Positions 26,389 to 34,575 of a stretch of 64,000 nt of DNA are shown here, one piece after another. The position numbers and the translations under genes are program-made. Source of the stretch: Herbidospora yilanensis (GTDB taxonomy: Bacteria; Actinomycetota; Actinomycetes; Streptosporangiales; Streptosporangiaceae); assembly GCF_001570565.1 (NCBI RefSeq), contig NZ_BBXE01000043.1:19477-83476 (forward strand), given 5' to 3'. The notes under the pieces were generated by a model. It made no database searches and was not told where the DNA came from. It saw only the letters and a program-made list of their open reading frames with translations. Positions within the stretch are counted from its first letter, which is position 1; each line of letters starts with the position of its first letter.

Positions 26389-27339
26389 ATGCAGACCACC
26401 CTCATCCGGCTGGACCACTTACCGGCCGGCGAGCGGTTCGACTTCTGGTGGGAGGCCGTCGCCCGGTCGGTGGTGTCGGTGGACGCCGCCAGCGCGCACG
26501 CGGCCGACTTCTGGGCCGAGATGACCGCCGTGGACCTCGGGCTGATCCAGATCTCCCGGGTCCGCTCGGCGTCGTTCGAGGCCCGCCGGACCACCCGGCG
26601 CATCCGCCAGTCGGACCCCGGGTTCTACCAGCTCAACTACACCGTGACCGGCAGATCGGGCCTGGAGCAGCAGGGCCGCCAGTGCTCGCTGAATGCCGGC
26701 GACTTCACCCTGTACGACACCTCGCGCCCCTTCCACGCCTGGTCGGCGGCCACCCCGAGCCAGCCGCCCCACGGCATCGTCGTCCAGTTCCCGCACCGGG
26801 CCATCCCCCTCCCGGCGGGCACGGTCGAACGCCTGCTGTGCCGGCCGATCCCCGGCCGCACCGGCGTCAACGGACTGCTGGCCGGCCTGCTCATGCGGCT
26901 CGTCGGCTCCCGGCCCGCCCCGGCCCCGCCGACCACGACCGTCCTGGAACTGATCACCGGACTGCTGGCCGACCACGCCGGCGTCGCCAAGCCCGCAGAC
27001 GTCCCGCTCATCAGGATCCAGGCCTTCATCGAAGACCACCTCCCCGACACCGGCCTGTCTCCCGCGTCGGTCGCCCAGGCCCACCACATGTCCCTGCGCA
27101 ACCTCCAGCGCCTCTTCGAACGCCAGGGCCTCACCGCGGCGAGCTGGATCCGCGACCGCCGCCTGGCCCGCGTCCGCCGCGACCTGACCGACCCGCGCTG
27201 CGACACCCTCGCGGTCCGGTCGATCGGGGCCCGATGGGGATTCCAGAACGACGCCCACTTCAACCGCACGTTCCGGGCCGCCTACGGGGTGTCGCCGGGG
27301 GCCTACCGGACGGGCGTGCGCTCGACTCTCACACGGTGA
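26389..27339 (+). CDS. AraC-family transcriptional regulator with AraC_binding_2 domain
   Basis: GGAGGA at 26380-26385 directly precedes tandem ATG codons at 26386 and 26389; the second has the better spacing, giving 316 residues. The N-terminal AraC_binding_2 ligand domain has FDFWWEAVARSVVSVDAA and LYDTSRPFHAW. The C-terminal HTH has LSPASVAQAHHMSLRNLQRL and RSIGARWGFQNDAHFNRTFR, ending YGVSPGAYR. The next gene begins 19 bases later on the same strand, so the orphan BtrH-like protein may be its target or partner. Confidence 0.88.
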   Translation: MQTTLIRLDHLPAGERFDFWWEAVARSVVSVDAASAHAADFWAEMTAVDLGLIQISRVRSASFEARRTTRRIRQSDPGFYQLNYTVTGRSGLEQQGRQCSLNAGDFTLYDTSRPFHAWSAATPSQPPHGIVVQFPHRAIPLPAGTVERLLCRPIPGRTGVNGLLAGLLMRLVGSRPAPAPPTTTVLELITGLLADHAGVAKPADVPLIRIQAFIEDHLPDTGLSPASVAQAHHMSLRNLQRLFERQGLTAASWIRDRRLARVRRDLTDPRCDTLAVRSIGARWGFQNDAHFNRTFRAAYGVSPGAYRTGVRSTLTR

Positions 27340-27358
27340 GAGGGCCCAGGCTTGTCCT

Positions 27359-28276
27359 GTGCACCACTGCGAGACCACGACCCTGGGCGTGCTGCTGCGC
27401 CACGAAGGGCTCCACCTGTCCGAACCGATGTTGTTCGGGCTCGGCGCCGGCCTGTCGTTCGTCTATTGGGACGCCAGGGCGATGCCGTTCCCCTTTCTGG
27501 GCGGCCGGGTCAAGCCGTTCGAGCTCACCAGGAACCTGACCACCCGGCTGGGCCTCACGCTGCGGGTCGAGGAGACCACCTCGCCGCGTAGGGCGTGGCA
27601 GAACGTGGCGACCCCCCTCGACGCCGGACGCCCGGTCGGCCTGCAGCTCGACTGCTACCACCTGGAGTACTTCCGGTCGAAGGTCCACTTCGGCGGCCAT
27701 GTCGTCGCCGTGTGCGGCTACGACGAGCACGACGTCCACCTCGTCGACACCGATCAGCAGGGCGGGCGGGTCCGCACCAGCCGCGAGAGCCTGGCCCTGG
27801 CACGGGCCGAACGCGGCCCGATGACCGCCAGGAACCGGTCGTTCACGATCGCCCTGCCGGAGACCCCGGTCCGCTGGCAGGACGCGATCGGGCCGGCCAT
27901 CAGAGACTGCGCCGTGGCCTTCCTTTCCGCGCCCATCGCCAACCTCGGCCATCGCGGCATCGGGAAGGCCGCGAAACTGGTGCCGAAATGGCGGTTGCCG
28001 GCCGAAGACCGGCGGCAGGCGGCCCTCCTCATGGAGAAGGGCGGAACCGGCGGCGCGCTGTTCCGCAACCTCTATCGGGACTTCCTCGCCGAGTGCCTGG
28101 AGACGGTCGACCACCCGGAGATCCGCGCCGCCCACGAGCTGTACGCCGAAGCCGCCGCCCGGTGGACCGAGGTGGCCGCGCTGATCGAGCAGGGGCGTCT
28201 CGACGAGGCGGGCGCCGTTCTCGGCGACCTCGCCCGCATCGAGGAAAACGCCATGCGGCTGCTCCGGCAGATGTAG
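27359..28276 (+). CDS. BtrH-like protein (BtrH_N/DUF4872), orphan
   Basis: The product has 305 residues from GTG 27359. The N-terminus HHCETTTLGVLLRHEG and GLGAGLSFVYW match the BtrH_N domain. BtrH in butirosin biosynthesis transfers the gamma-glutamyl-AHBA side chain from the BtrI carrier protein to the aminoglycoside. A papain/C39-like arrangement can be read: Cys4, His in FGGHVVAVCGYDEHDVHLVD and a following Asp. The C-terminal half (DUF4872) is helical. No carrier protein or aminoglycoside genes are in the window, so the substrate is unknown. Confidence 0.75.
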   Translation: MHHCETTTLGVLLRHEGLHLSEPMLFGLGAGLSFVYWDARAMPFPFLGGRVKPFELTRNLTTRLGLTLRVEETTSPRRAWQNVATPLDAGRPVGLQLDCYHLEYFRSKVHFGGHVVAVCGYDEHDVHLVDTDQQGGRVRTSRESLALARAERGPMTARNRSFTIALPETPVRWQDAIGPAIRDCAVAFLSAPIANLGHRGIGKAAKLVPKWRLPAEDRRQAALLMEKGGTGGALFRNLYRDFLAECLETVDHPEIRAAHELYAEAAARWTEVAALIEQGRLDEAGAVLGDLARIEENAMRLLRQM

Positions 28277-28377
28277 CACCCGAGTCACGAACCCCTCAAG
28301 CTTGTTCCTCCTGTGCTGATATGTGGTTGTTTGTCCGACTTGTGGGGATGGTGGGCCTGTTCGGGAAGGGATGAGCG

Positions 28378-28593
28378 ATGGCCACGCCGAAGGAACCGGT
28401 CCCCGGAGGGGAACGGCCGCTCGCGCGGCTGATCCGGGAACTGGGCGGCCTTCTCCTGGCCCTCGTCCAACGCGCCTCGCCCTCCGCCGGCGAGACGCCG
28501 ATCGTCGTCCGGGAAGGGCCGAACGCGAACGTCGCCCGGCCGGTACGGCGCCTCACCCGACCCCAGGGAGAAACGACCAGCAGGGAGAGGTAA
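28378..28593 (+). CDS. Small protein heading the gas vesicle operon, unknown
   Basis: This 71-residue protein starts at ATG 28378 with GGGAAGGG at 28362-28369. One amphipathic/hydrophobic helix is present (LARLIRELGGLLLALVQRA); the rest is Pro/Arg rich and probably disordered. It ends three bases before gvpA, so it belongs to the operon. It matches none of the Gvp families I know: the true GvpO is the gene at 30028. In Streptomyces clusters gvpO usually precedes gvpA, so this is a different gene in the leading position. Confidence 0.65.
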   Translation: MATPKEPVPGGERPLARLIRELGGLLLALVQRASPSAGETPIVVREGPNANVARPVRRLTRPQGETTSRER

Positions 28594-28596
28594 CTC

Positions 28597-29031
28597 ATGA
28601 CGGTGCAGCCTGTGGGAAGCCGGCCGGGAGGCGGCGTACAGAGGGGCTCCTCCGGCAGCGGCCTGGCCGACGTCATCGACACGATCCTCGACAAGGGGCT
28701 CGTCATCGACGCCTACGTCAGCGTCTCGCTGATCGGCATCGAGATCCTGAGCATCGACGCCCGGATCGTCGTGGCGAGCGTGGACACCTACCTGCGTTTC
28801 GCCGAGGCGACGAACCGGCTCGACCTCACCAAGTCCAGGAAACCCGGGCTTCCCGAGGTCGTCCAGACGGCCACGAGCGGCGGAGGCGGCCAGCAGGCCC
28901 CTCAGCCCGAACAGCCCGAACAGCTCGAACAACTGGAGCAGAACAAGGAACGCAGCCCGCTGGAGGCCGCCGGCGACAAGCTGAGCGACTTCTCCGATGC
29001 GGTTCCCCGCCAGCGCAGGCAGGAGGGCTGA
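28597..29031 (+). CDS. gvpA: Gas vesicle structural protein GvpA
   Basis: This 144-residue protein forms the vesicle wall. The GvpA core is [20 protein letters not shown], then [20 protein letters not shown] and [17 protein letters not shown]. The ~20-residue N-terminal extension is Gly-rich. The C-terminal tail of ~60 residues carries the acidic/Gln repeat [12 protein letters not shown] and is longer than in cyanobacterial GvpA (~70 residues total), as in Streptomyces homologs. GGGAGAGG at 28583-28590 is the ribosome site. It is followed directly by gvpF. Confidence 0.9.
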   Translation: MTVQPVGSRPGGGVQRGSSGSGLADVIDTILDKGLVIDAYVSVSLIGIEILSIDARIVVASVDTYLRFAEATNRLDLTKSRKPGLPEVVQTATSGGGGQQAPQPEQPEQLEQLEQNKERSPLEAAGDKLSDFSDAVPRQRRQEG

Positions 29032-29032
29032 C

Positions 29033-29791
29033 ATGGACCAGTCGGCGACCTACATCTACGGCGTCGTCCCGCAGGACATCGAGGTCGACGCGGAGGCCAC
29101 CGGAGTGGGCGACCCGCCCGCGAAGATCACGTCGATCCGCCACGGCAAGATCGCCGCTCTGGTGAGCGACGTCAGTCCGGGCCGTCCGCTCGGCACACCC
29201 AAGGATCTGTACGCCCACGAGCAACTCCTCAACGCCACCGCCGCAGAGGTGCCCGTGCTGCCGATCCGCTTCGGCGCCGTGGTGGCCAGCCGCGAGGCCG
29301 TCGTCGAGGAGTTCCTGGCCCCCTATCACGACGAGTTCGCCGCCGCCCTCACCGAGCTGGAGGGCCGCTCCCAGTACGTGATCAAGGGGCGGTTCGACGA
29401 GGACACGGTGCTCGGCGAGATCCTGGCCGAGAACCCCGAGGCGGCCCGGCTCCGCGAGGAGATCAGCGCGCTGCCCGAGGACGCCGCCCGCGACCACCGC
29501 ATCCGCCTCGGCGAGATCATCAACCAGTCGATCGAGGCCAAACGCGACGCCGACACGGCCGCCATGTGGGACCAGGTCGAACCCGTCACCGTCATGCGGA
29601 CCGTCCGCCAGCCGTCGCACGAACTCGACGCCGTCCACCTCGCCGTCCTCGTCGAGAACACCCGGCAGGACGACCTGGAGCACGCCGTCGAGGACCTCGG
29701 GCGCAAGTGGGCCAACCAGGTCACGCTGAGCCTGTTCGGCCCGATGGCGCCGTACGACTTCATCGTCTCGCAGGATCAGGACGGCGAGTGA
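29033..29791 (+). CDS. gvpF: Gas vesicle protein GvpF
   Basis: This 252-residue member of the GvpL/GvpF family starts at ATG 29033 after AGGAGG. The N-terminal ferredoxin-like domain opens YIYGVVPQDIEV; AHEQLLNATAAEVPVLPIRF is the family hallmark. A central helical hairpin and a second alpha/beta domain (VHLAVLVENTRQDDLEHAV to SLFGPMAPYDFI) follow. GvpF is a minor vesicle-associated assembly factor that contacts GvpA. Its stop overlaps gvpG by one base. Confidence 0.92.
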   Translation: MDQSATYIYGVVPQDIEVDAEATGVGDPPAKITSIRHGKIAALVSDVSPGRPLGTPKDLYAHEQLLNATAAEVPVLPIRFGAVVASREAVVEEFLAPYHDEFAAALTELEGRSQYVIKGRFDEDTVLGEILAENPEAARLREEISALPEDAARDHRIRLGEIINQSIEAKRDADTAAMWDQVEPVTVMRTVRQPSHELDAVHLAVLVENTRQDDLEHAVEDLGRKWANQVTLSLFGPMAPYDFIVSQDQDGE

Positions 29792-30024
29792 TGGGCCTGT
29801 TCACCGCGATCCTCGAACTGCCGCTGGCCCCGGTCAAAGGGGTGATCCGGCTCGGCGAACTGCTGCGCGACGAGGCTGAGCGCACGATGCGCGACCCGAC
29901 CGTGGCCAGACGGGAACTGGAGCAGATCGAGGCGGCCCAGGCCGCGGGCGAGCTCACCGACGAGGAGGCGTCCGAGGCGATGAACGCGGTCCTGCGGCGC
30001 ATGATGCCGCCGGAGGGAGAGTGA
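29791..30024 (+). CDS. gvpG: Gas vesicle protein GvpG
   Basis: This 77-residue protein has the GvpG opening GLFTAILELPLAPVKGVIRL, then a charged helix-loop-helix: DPTVARRELEQIEAAQAAGE and LTDEEASEAMNAVLRRM. GvpG is an accessory assembly factor in all gas vesicle clusters. The start shares one base with the gvpF stop (TGATG), and three bases separate it from the next gene. Confidence 0.9.
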   Translation: MGLFTAILELPLAPVKGVIRLGELLRDEAERTMRDPTVARRELEQIEAAQAAGELTDEEASEAMNAVLRRMMPPEGE

Positions 30025-30027
30025 CCG

Positions 30028-30285
30028 ATGGGCACCCTGACGGCCGTGACCGCGGGAGAGGCCGGAGTGAAGCTCATCTCCGGCCTCACCTCGAAGGAGG
30101 CGGAGGGCGTCACCCTCGTCGAACCGGCCGAGTCGGGCTGGCTGGTGGTCGTCGAGGTCGTCGAAGACCGCCGCATCCCCTCCTCCGGCGACATCCTGGC
30201 GCTCTACGAGGCAGACCTCGACAAGGAGGGCAACCTGCTGTCGTACCGGAGAAAGGCCAGGTACCGGCGAGGCACGGGAGGCTGA
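30028..30285 (+). CDS. gvpO: Gas vesicle protein GvpO
   Basis: This 85-residue protein has the GvpO domain VEPAESGWLVVVEVVEDRRI then SSGDILALYEADLDKEGNLL and SYRRKARYRRG. Haloarchaeal GvpO is required for vesicle formation. Here it lies between gvpG and gvpJ rather than ahead of gvpA. The N-terminal ~30 residues (TAGEAGVKLISGLTSKEAEG) are shorter than in Streptomyces GvpO, which usually carries a longer basic extension. Confidence 0.85.
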   Translation: MGTLTAVTAGEAGVKLISGLTSKEAEGVTLVEPAESGWLVVVEVVEDRRIPSSGDILALYEADLDKEGNLLSYRRKARYRRGTGG

Positions 30286-30289
30286 TGAG

Positions 30290-30640
30290 ATGACCGACGG
30301 GTCCCGATACGCGCCGGCCGTACGTCCCGGCTCCCAGCCCGCCGCGCGCAGAGAACCCGCCAACCTCGGCGACATCCTGGAGCGGGTCCTCGACCGGGGT
30401 GTCGTCATCGCGGGCGACATCCGCGTGAACCTGCTCGACATCGAACTGCTCACGATCAAACTCCGCCTGGTGATCGCCTCGGTCGACACGGCCAAGGAGA
30501 TGGGCATCGACTGGTGGGAACACGACCCGTGGCTGACCGGCGACAGCAAGGCCCTCCAGGACGAGAACCGCCGGCTCCGCGCCCGCCTCGACGCCCTGGA
30601 GGAGAACCGGTCACTCGAATCGGGAGACCACCATGACTGA
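30290..30640 (+). CDS. gvpJ: Gas vesicle protein GvpJ (GvpA-like minor protein)
   Basis: This 116-residue GvpA-family paralog has the core NLGDILERVLDRGVVIAGDI then RVNLLDIELLTIKLRLVIAS and VDTAKEMGIDWW. The WWEHDP segment after the core and a C-terminal coiled-coil-like tail distinguish GvpJ/M from GvpA. GGGAGG lies at 30277-30282 for ATG 30290. Its 3' end overlaps gvpL by eight bases. Confidence 0.88.
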   Translation: MTDGSRYAPAVRPGSQPAARREPANLGDILERVLDRGVVIAGDIRVNLLDIELLTIKLRLVIASVDTAKEMGIDWWEHDPWLTGDSKALQDENRRLRARLDALEENRSLESGDHHD

Positions 30641-31400
30641 CACCGGCACCTACCTGTACGCGGTGACGGAGGAGACCCCGTCCTCCGGCGTGGCGGGCCT
30701 GCACGGCGTCGCCGGGACGACGGTGCGCACCATCCCGTGCGAAGGCCTGGTCGCCTACGTGAGCACCGTCCCGCTCGACCAGTTCGGCGCCGAACCGCTG
30801 AGACGGTCGATGGAAGACCTCGACTGGCTGGGCGAGACGGCCGGAGCCCACCACCACGTGGTGGAGGAGGTCGCCGACCGGTCACCCGTCGCCCCCGTCC
30901 GCCTGGTGACCGTCTACCGAGGCGACGAGCAGGTGAGAGACCTCCTCCGGGAACGCCACGACGATTTCGTGCACGTCCTCTCGACCGTCGCCGGCCGCCG
31001 GGAGTGGGGCGTGAAGGCGTACGCCGACCTGAGCGCCCCCGCCCCCGCCGCGGCCGCGCCTTCGCGGGGCGGCCCGGGAACGGCCTATCTGAAGAAGCGC
31101 CAGGCGGGCCTGCGCAGCCGCGAGGAGGCGTGGAGACAGGCCGCCGCGCAGGCGGAACACCTGCACGACACCCTGTCGGCGGTCGCCGTCGCCAGCCACC
31201 GCCACCGTGCCCAGGACCCCGAACTGTCCGGACGCAGGGAGGCGATGCTCCTCAACGGGGCCTACCTCGTCGAGAGCTCGCGCGACGAGGAGTTCCTCAA
31301 GACCGTCGACGGCCTGCGCGGCCGGGGCGTGGAAGTGGAGCTCACCGGCCCCTGGGCGCCCTACTCCTTCACCGACCTGGAGGTGCGGGGTGACGGTTGA
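30633..31400 (+). CDS. gvpL: Gas vesicle protein GvpL/GvpF family
   Basis: This 255-residue protein is a second GvpL/F family member. It begins TYLYAVTEETPSSGVAGLHG and has the hallmark AGAHHHVVEEVADRSPVAPV then RLVTVYRGDEQV. Compared with GvpF it has a Pro/Ala-rich insert near residues 130-145 (SAPAPAAAAPSRGG) followed by YLKKRQAGLRSREEAW. The C-terminus ELTGPWAPYSFTDLE is typical. In haloarchaea GvpL interacts with most other accessory Gvp proteins. It overlaps gvpS by 11 bases. Confidence 0.9.
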   Translation: MTDTGTYLYAVTEETPSSGVAGLHGVAGTTVRTIPCEGLVAYVSTVPLDQFGAEPLRRSMEDLDWLGETAGAHHHVVEEVADRSPVAPVRLVTVYRGDEQVRDLLRERHDDFVHVLSTVAGRREWGVKAYADLSAPAPAAAAPSRGGPGTAYLKKRQAGLRSREEAWRQAAAQAEHLHDTLSAVAVASHRHRAQDPELSGRREAMLLNGAYLVESSRDEEFLKTVDGLRGRGVEVELTGPWAPYSFTDLEVRGDG

Positions 31401-31602
31401 CAACCCTCGCGGCGCCGCCCTGGCCGAGCAGGGGCGGCTTCCGGCCGAGCGGGTGGCCCTGGTCGACCTCCTCGACCGGTTGCTGGCCGGGGGCGTGGTG
31501 GTCAGCGGCGACCTGGTGTTGTCCATCGCCGACATCGACCTGGTGCGCATCTCGCTGCGGGTTCTGATCATGTCCGTGCGCGAGAACCTGGGGGAGGCAT
31601 GA
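31390..31602 (+). CDS. gvpS: Gas vesicle protein GvpS/GvpJ-type (short GvpA-like)
   Basis: This 70-residue GvpA-family protein starts with GTG 31390 inside gvpL. The core is ALVDLLDRLLAGGVVVSGDL then VLSIADIDLVRISLRVLIMS. The protein ends almost at once after the core, unlike GvpA or GvpJ here. In the Streptomyces order gvpJ-gvpL-gvpS-gvpK this position is gvpS. ATGA overlap links it to gvpK. Confidence 0.85.
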   Translation: MTVDNPRGAALAEQGRLPAERVALVDLLDRLLAGGVVVSGDLVLSIADIDLVRISLRVLIMSVRENLGEA

Positions 31603-31895
31603 GCGAACCTGTCCGGACGACCCGGATGCGGATCCAGACCGACTCGGAGGCCATGGAGCGGGACCTGTCCCGGCTCGTGCTGACGTTGGTGGAACTGGTC
31701 CGGCAACTGGTGGAACGTCAGGCCATACGGCGGATGGAGCAGACCGATCTGACCGATGAGCAGATCGAGGTGCTGGGCCTGACCTTGATGCGGCTGGAAG
31801 AGGCGATGACCGAGGTGTGCGAACGGTTCGGGTTGTCTCCGTCGGAGCTCAACCTCGATCTCGGCCCTCTCGGCACTCTCCTGCCGCAGGAGTGA
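31599..31895 (+). CDS. gvpK: Gas vesicle protein GvpK
   Basis: This 98-residue protein ends the cluster. GvpK family features are DSEAMERDLSRLVLTLVELV then RQLVERQAIRRMEQTDLTDE and QIEVLGLTLMRLEEAM, finishing FGLSPSELNLDLGPLGTLL. Its role in assembly is unknown. The last 47 bases overlap the 3' end of the convergent universal stress gene. Confidence 0.9.
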   Translation: MSEPVRTTRMRIQTDSEAMERDLSRLVLTLVELVRQLVERQAIRRMEQTDLTDEQIEVLGLTLMRLEEAMTEVCERFGLSPSELNLDLGPLGTLLPQE

Positions 31896-32730
31896 GGCCG
31901 GCGGCGCGCACCACCGCCACGGGGCACGACGCGTGGTGCAGGACACCGTGGCTGACCGACCCCAGCACGGCCGAGCGGATCGTCCCCCTGCCCCGCGAAC
32001 CCACGACGACCAGGTCGGCGCGCACGGACGCCTGGCACAGCGCCGCGACGGCATTCCCGCGCACCACCGACACGGCCGGCTCGACCATGGGGTACCGCTC
32101 CGTCCAGGGCGCCAGCACGCCGCGAGCACGTTCCCGCAGCGCCTGGGCGATGATCTCGGGGTCCAGCCGGCCGGACGGCATGTCCCAGGCGTACACGACC
32201 CGTAGCCGGGAACCGCGTGCCCGCGCCTCCTCGAAGGCGTAGTCGAGGGCAGGGTGCACGTCGTCCTCGGGATCGAGCCCGGCCACGATCTCCCGCCGCA
32301 TGACGGCGGGCGCGCCGTGCACCACCACCACGGGCACCGCCACCTGCCCCGCGAGGCCCATGGCCACCGAGCCCAGCAGAAGCCCCGCGAAGCCGTTCAG
32401 ACCGCGGCTTCCCACCACGACGGCCGCCGCGTCGACGGCCTGTGCGCGCAGTATCTCCGTGGCGTCGCCGTAGAGCAGTTCGGTGGTCGTCCGGACGTCG
32501 GCACGGGACTCGGCGGCCAGGTCGGCCGCCTCGGTCAGCATCCGCTCGCCTTCCTCGCGGGCCGCGTCGTCGAGCGCCCGCTCGTATGGCCGCCCGCCGA
32601 GGACGACGGGCGGCACGACGTGGACGATCCGCAGGTCGCGGCCGTGTCTCTCCGCGTCGTCGACGGCCCACAACACCGCGGCCAGCGCCTGCCGCGATCC
32701 GTCGACGCCCACGACGACCGGCTCGGACAT
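31849..32730 (-). CDS. Universal stress protein, tandem UspA domains
   Basis: This 293-residue protein starts at ATG 32730, which leaves a 5-base gap after the DUF2267 stop; an earlier ATG at 32766 would overlap that gene. Each UspA domain has the ATP-binding motif: GSRGLNGFAGLLLGSVA near residue 118 and GSRGRGTIRSAVLGSVS near 262. The domains begin VVVGVDGSRQALAAVLWA and REIVAGLDPEDDVHPAL. Tandem ATP-binding Usps are induced by hypoxia in actinobacteria. Co-directional with the DUF2267 gene. Confidence 0.93.
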   Translation of the reverse strand: MSEPVVVGVDGSRQALAAVLWAVDDAERHGRDLRIVHVVPPVVLGGRPYERALDDAAREEGERMLTEAADLAAESRADVRTTTELLYGDATEILRAQAVDAAAVVVGSRGLNGFAGLLLGSVAMGLAGQVAVPVVVVHGAPAVMRREIVAGLDPEDDVHPALDYAFEEARARGSRLRVVYAWDMPSGRLDPEIIAQALRERARGVLAPWTERYPMVEPAVSVVRGNAVAALCQASVRADLVVVGSRGRGTIRSAVLGSVSHGVLHHASCPVAVVRAAGLTPAAGECREGRDRG

Positions 32731-32735
32731 GCCGG

Positions 32736-33179
32736 TCAGCCCGTCCCGTTCCTCTCCGTGGGCCACAACACGGCACGCACGTCGTGGGGCAACCGCTCAA
32801 GCAGATGCATGACCGCCGGTTCGGAGAGCTCACCGCAGAGGAACTCCGTGACCGTGGGAGCGAGCTTCGGGACGTCGTGGAGGGCGATGCGGCCGGAGCG
32901 GGCGAAGTATTCGACGAACTCCTCCCGGCCGCGGCGGATCGGCACCCGGTTGGGGTCCCAGCCGTTGTAGTACACCCCGCGCAGCAGATCGGGCAGTTGC
33001 GCGGCGAAATGGGCCCCGTTCTGCACCGTCAGACCGTCTCTGACCGCGTGCAACCAGGCCCTCAGCACCCGCTGGGAGAAGTCGCGATCTTCGGTGCCGA
33101 TCGCCTCGGAGAGGTGGGCCAGCCACCGGTTGGTGGTTTGAACGGTGTGCTCGATGCTCTGTACTCGTGTGTGCGACAT
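32736..33179 (-). CDS. DUF2267 protein
   Basis: This 147-residue helical protein has the DUF2267 pattern: TNRWLAHLSEAIGTEDRDFS, QRVLRAWLHAVRDGLTVQNG, AHFAAQLPDLLRGVYYNGWD and FLCGELSEPAVMHLLERLP. The function is unknown; members occur with stress, redox and gas vesicle genes. It is likely the first gene of an operon with the Usp gene, five bases downstream. Confidence 0.85.
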   Translation of the reverse strand: MSHTRVQSIEHTVQTTNRWLAHLSEAIGTEDRDFSQRVLRAWLHAVRDGLTVQNGAHFAAQLPDLLRGVYYNGWDPNRVPIRRGREEFVEYFARSGRIALHDVPKLAPTVTEFLCGELSEPAVMHLLERLPHDVRAVLWPTERNGTG

Positions 33180-33273
33180 TGTCTCCCCCGAGATGTGGTG
33201 TCGCTCTCACCGGCTCGATGCGTTGTCATCGGGCGTGTCGTTTCAACCAGTTCATCCCCCTCACCGTCGTTTC

Positions 33274-34551
33274 CTACCCGGCCGGGAGATGGTCGGTGAA
33301 CCAGTCGCGCGCCAGACCGGCGACGATCTCCAGCGCTCCCGGCTCCTCGAACAGGTGAGTGGCGTCAGGGACGATCTCCAGGTGGTTCTCGCAACGCAAC
33401 CGCTGCTGCGCCCTCTGGTTGAGATCGAGCACCAGTTCGTCCCGCCCGCCCACGATCAGCAGCGTCGCCGCGCGCACCTCCGGCAGACGCGGCCCGGCCA
33501 GATCCGGCCGCCCGCCACGGGAGACGACGGCGGCCACCGGGTTGCCCGGCTCCGCCGCCGCCCACAACGCGGCCGCGGCGCCGGTGCTGGCCCCGAAGTA
33601 GCCGATCGGCAACCCCGCCACCACAGGCTCGTCGGCCAGCCAGGCCGTCACCGGCCCCAGCCGCCCGGCCAGCAACCCGATGTCGAACACCTTGCCGCGG
33701 TCATCCTCCTCGTCGGCCGTGAGCAGGTCGAACAGGAAGGTGGCCAACCCCGCCTGATTGAGCACCGAGGCCACGTACCGGTTACGCGGACTGTGCCGGC
33801 TGCTGCCGCTCCCGTGCACGAACGCCACCACCCACTCGGCGTTCTCCGGGACGACGAGCTGCCCCGGCAGGCGAACCGGGCCGACGTCCACCAGCACATC
33901 CAGTTGATCGGATTTCACCGCGCCGCCGGCCCGCCGCAGCAACTCGGCCACCTCCTCATCGGTGGTCTGCGTGAAATCGGAGTAGCAGACGCCAATGGCC
34001 CAGAGCGCGGACGGCGTCTCCACGCAGATCACCTCATCGGCGTCCCGACGCAGCCTCGCCAGCACGTCCGGAGTGCCGACCGGGACCGCCAGGACCACAC
34101 GCGCGGCGCCGCGCGCCCGAGCCACCTGGCAGGCCGCACGAGCCGTGCCCCCAGTGGCGACCCCGTCGTCCACGATGACGACCGTCCGCCCGGCGAGGTC
34201 GAGCGGCGCCCGACCAGGCCGGAAGCGGCGCGCACGATCCCGGACCTCCGCCTGCTCACGCTCCTCGACGGTCGCCATCTCCTCCTGAGTCACGCCCGTC
34301 ATCCGGACGACCTCCGGATTGACCACCCGCACACCGCCCTCACCGATCGCGCCGAACCCGAGCTCGGACTGGAACGGCACCCCCAGCTTGCGGACCACGA
34401 TCACATCCAGCGGCGCACCCAGGGCCTGCGCCACCTCGAAGGCCACGGGCACACCACCCCGAGGCAACCCGAGGACGACCGGCCTTTCTCCGGCCAGCCC
34501 GATCAGACGTTCCGCCAGCCGAACACCCGCATCATGACGATCAACGAACAT
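33274..34551 (-). CDS. Phosphoribosyltransferase / dienelactone-hydrolase-like fusion
   Basis: This 425-residue protein fuses two enzymes. Residues 1-210 are a PRTase fold: LGLPRGGVPVAFEVA, VRKLGVPFQSELGFGAIGEG and the PRPP loop VVIVDDGVATGGTA. Residues 215-425 are an alpha/beta hydrolase with nucleophile elbow GASTG (in GYFGASTGAAAAL), acid GGRDE and His in DATHLF. The same fusion occurs in Mycobacterium tuberculosis Rv0571c, a DosR-regulon gene. Substrates are unknown for both halves. A DosR-box-like sequence lies 25 bases upstream of the start. Confidence 0.9.
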   Translation of the reverse strand: MFVDRHDAGVRLAERLIGLAGERPVVLGLPRGGVPVAFEVAQALGAPLDVIVVRKLGVPFQSELGFGAIGEGGVRVVNPEVVRMTGVTQEEMATVEEREQAEVRDRARRFRPGRAPLDLAGRTVVIVDDGVATGGTARAACQVARARGAARVVLAVPVGTPDVLARLRRDADEVICVETPSALWAIGVCYSDFTQTTDEEVAELLRRAGGAVKSDQLDVLVDVGPVRLPGQLVVPENAEWVVAFVHGSGSSRHSPRNRYVASVLNQAGLATFLFDLLTADEEDDRGKVFDIGLLAGRLGPVTAWLADEPVVAGLPIGYFGASTGAAAALWAAAEPGNPVAAVVSRGGRPDLAGPRLPEVRAATLLIVGGRDELVLDLNQRAQQRLRCENHLEIVPDATHLFEEPGALEIVAGLARDWFTDHLPAG

Positions 34552-34575
34552 CGGCGTACCTGCCTCCCCGACGCT

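Noticed and set aside
28320..28350. A SigB-like promoter (GTTT ... GGGAT) before the gas vesicle operon
   Set aside because: The spacing is only 12 bases, too short for that class.
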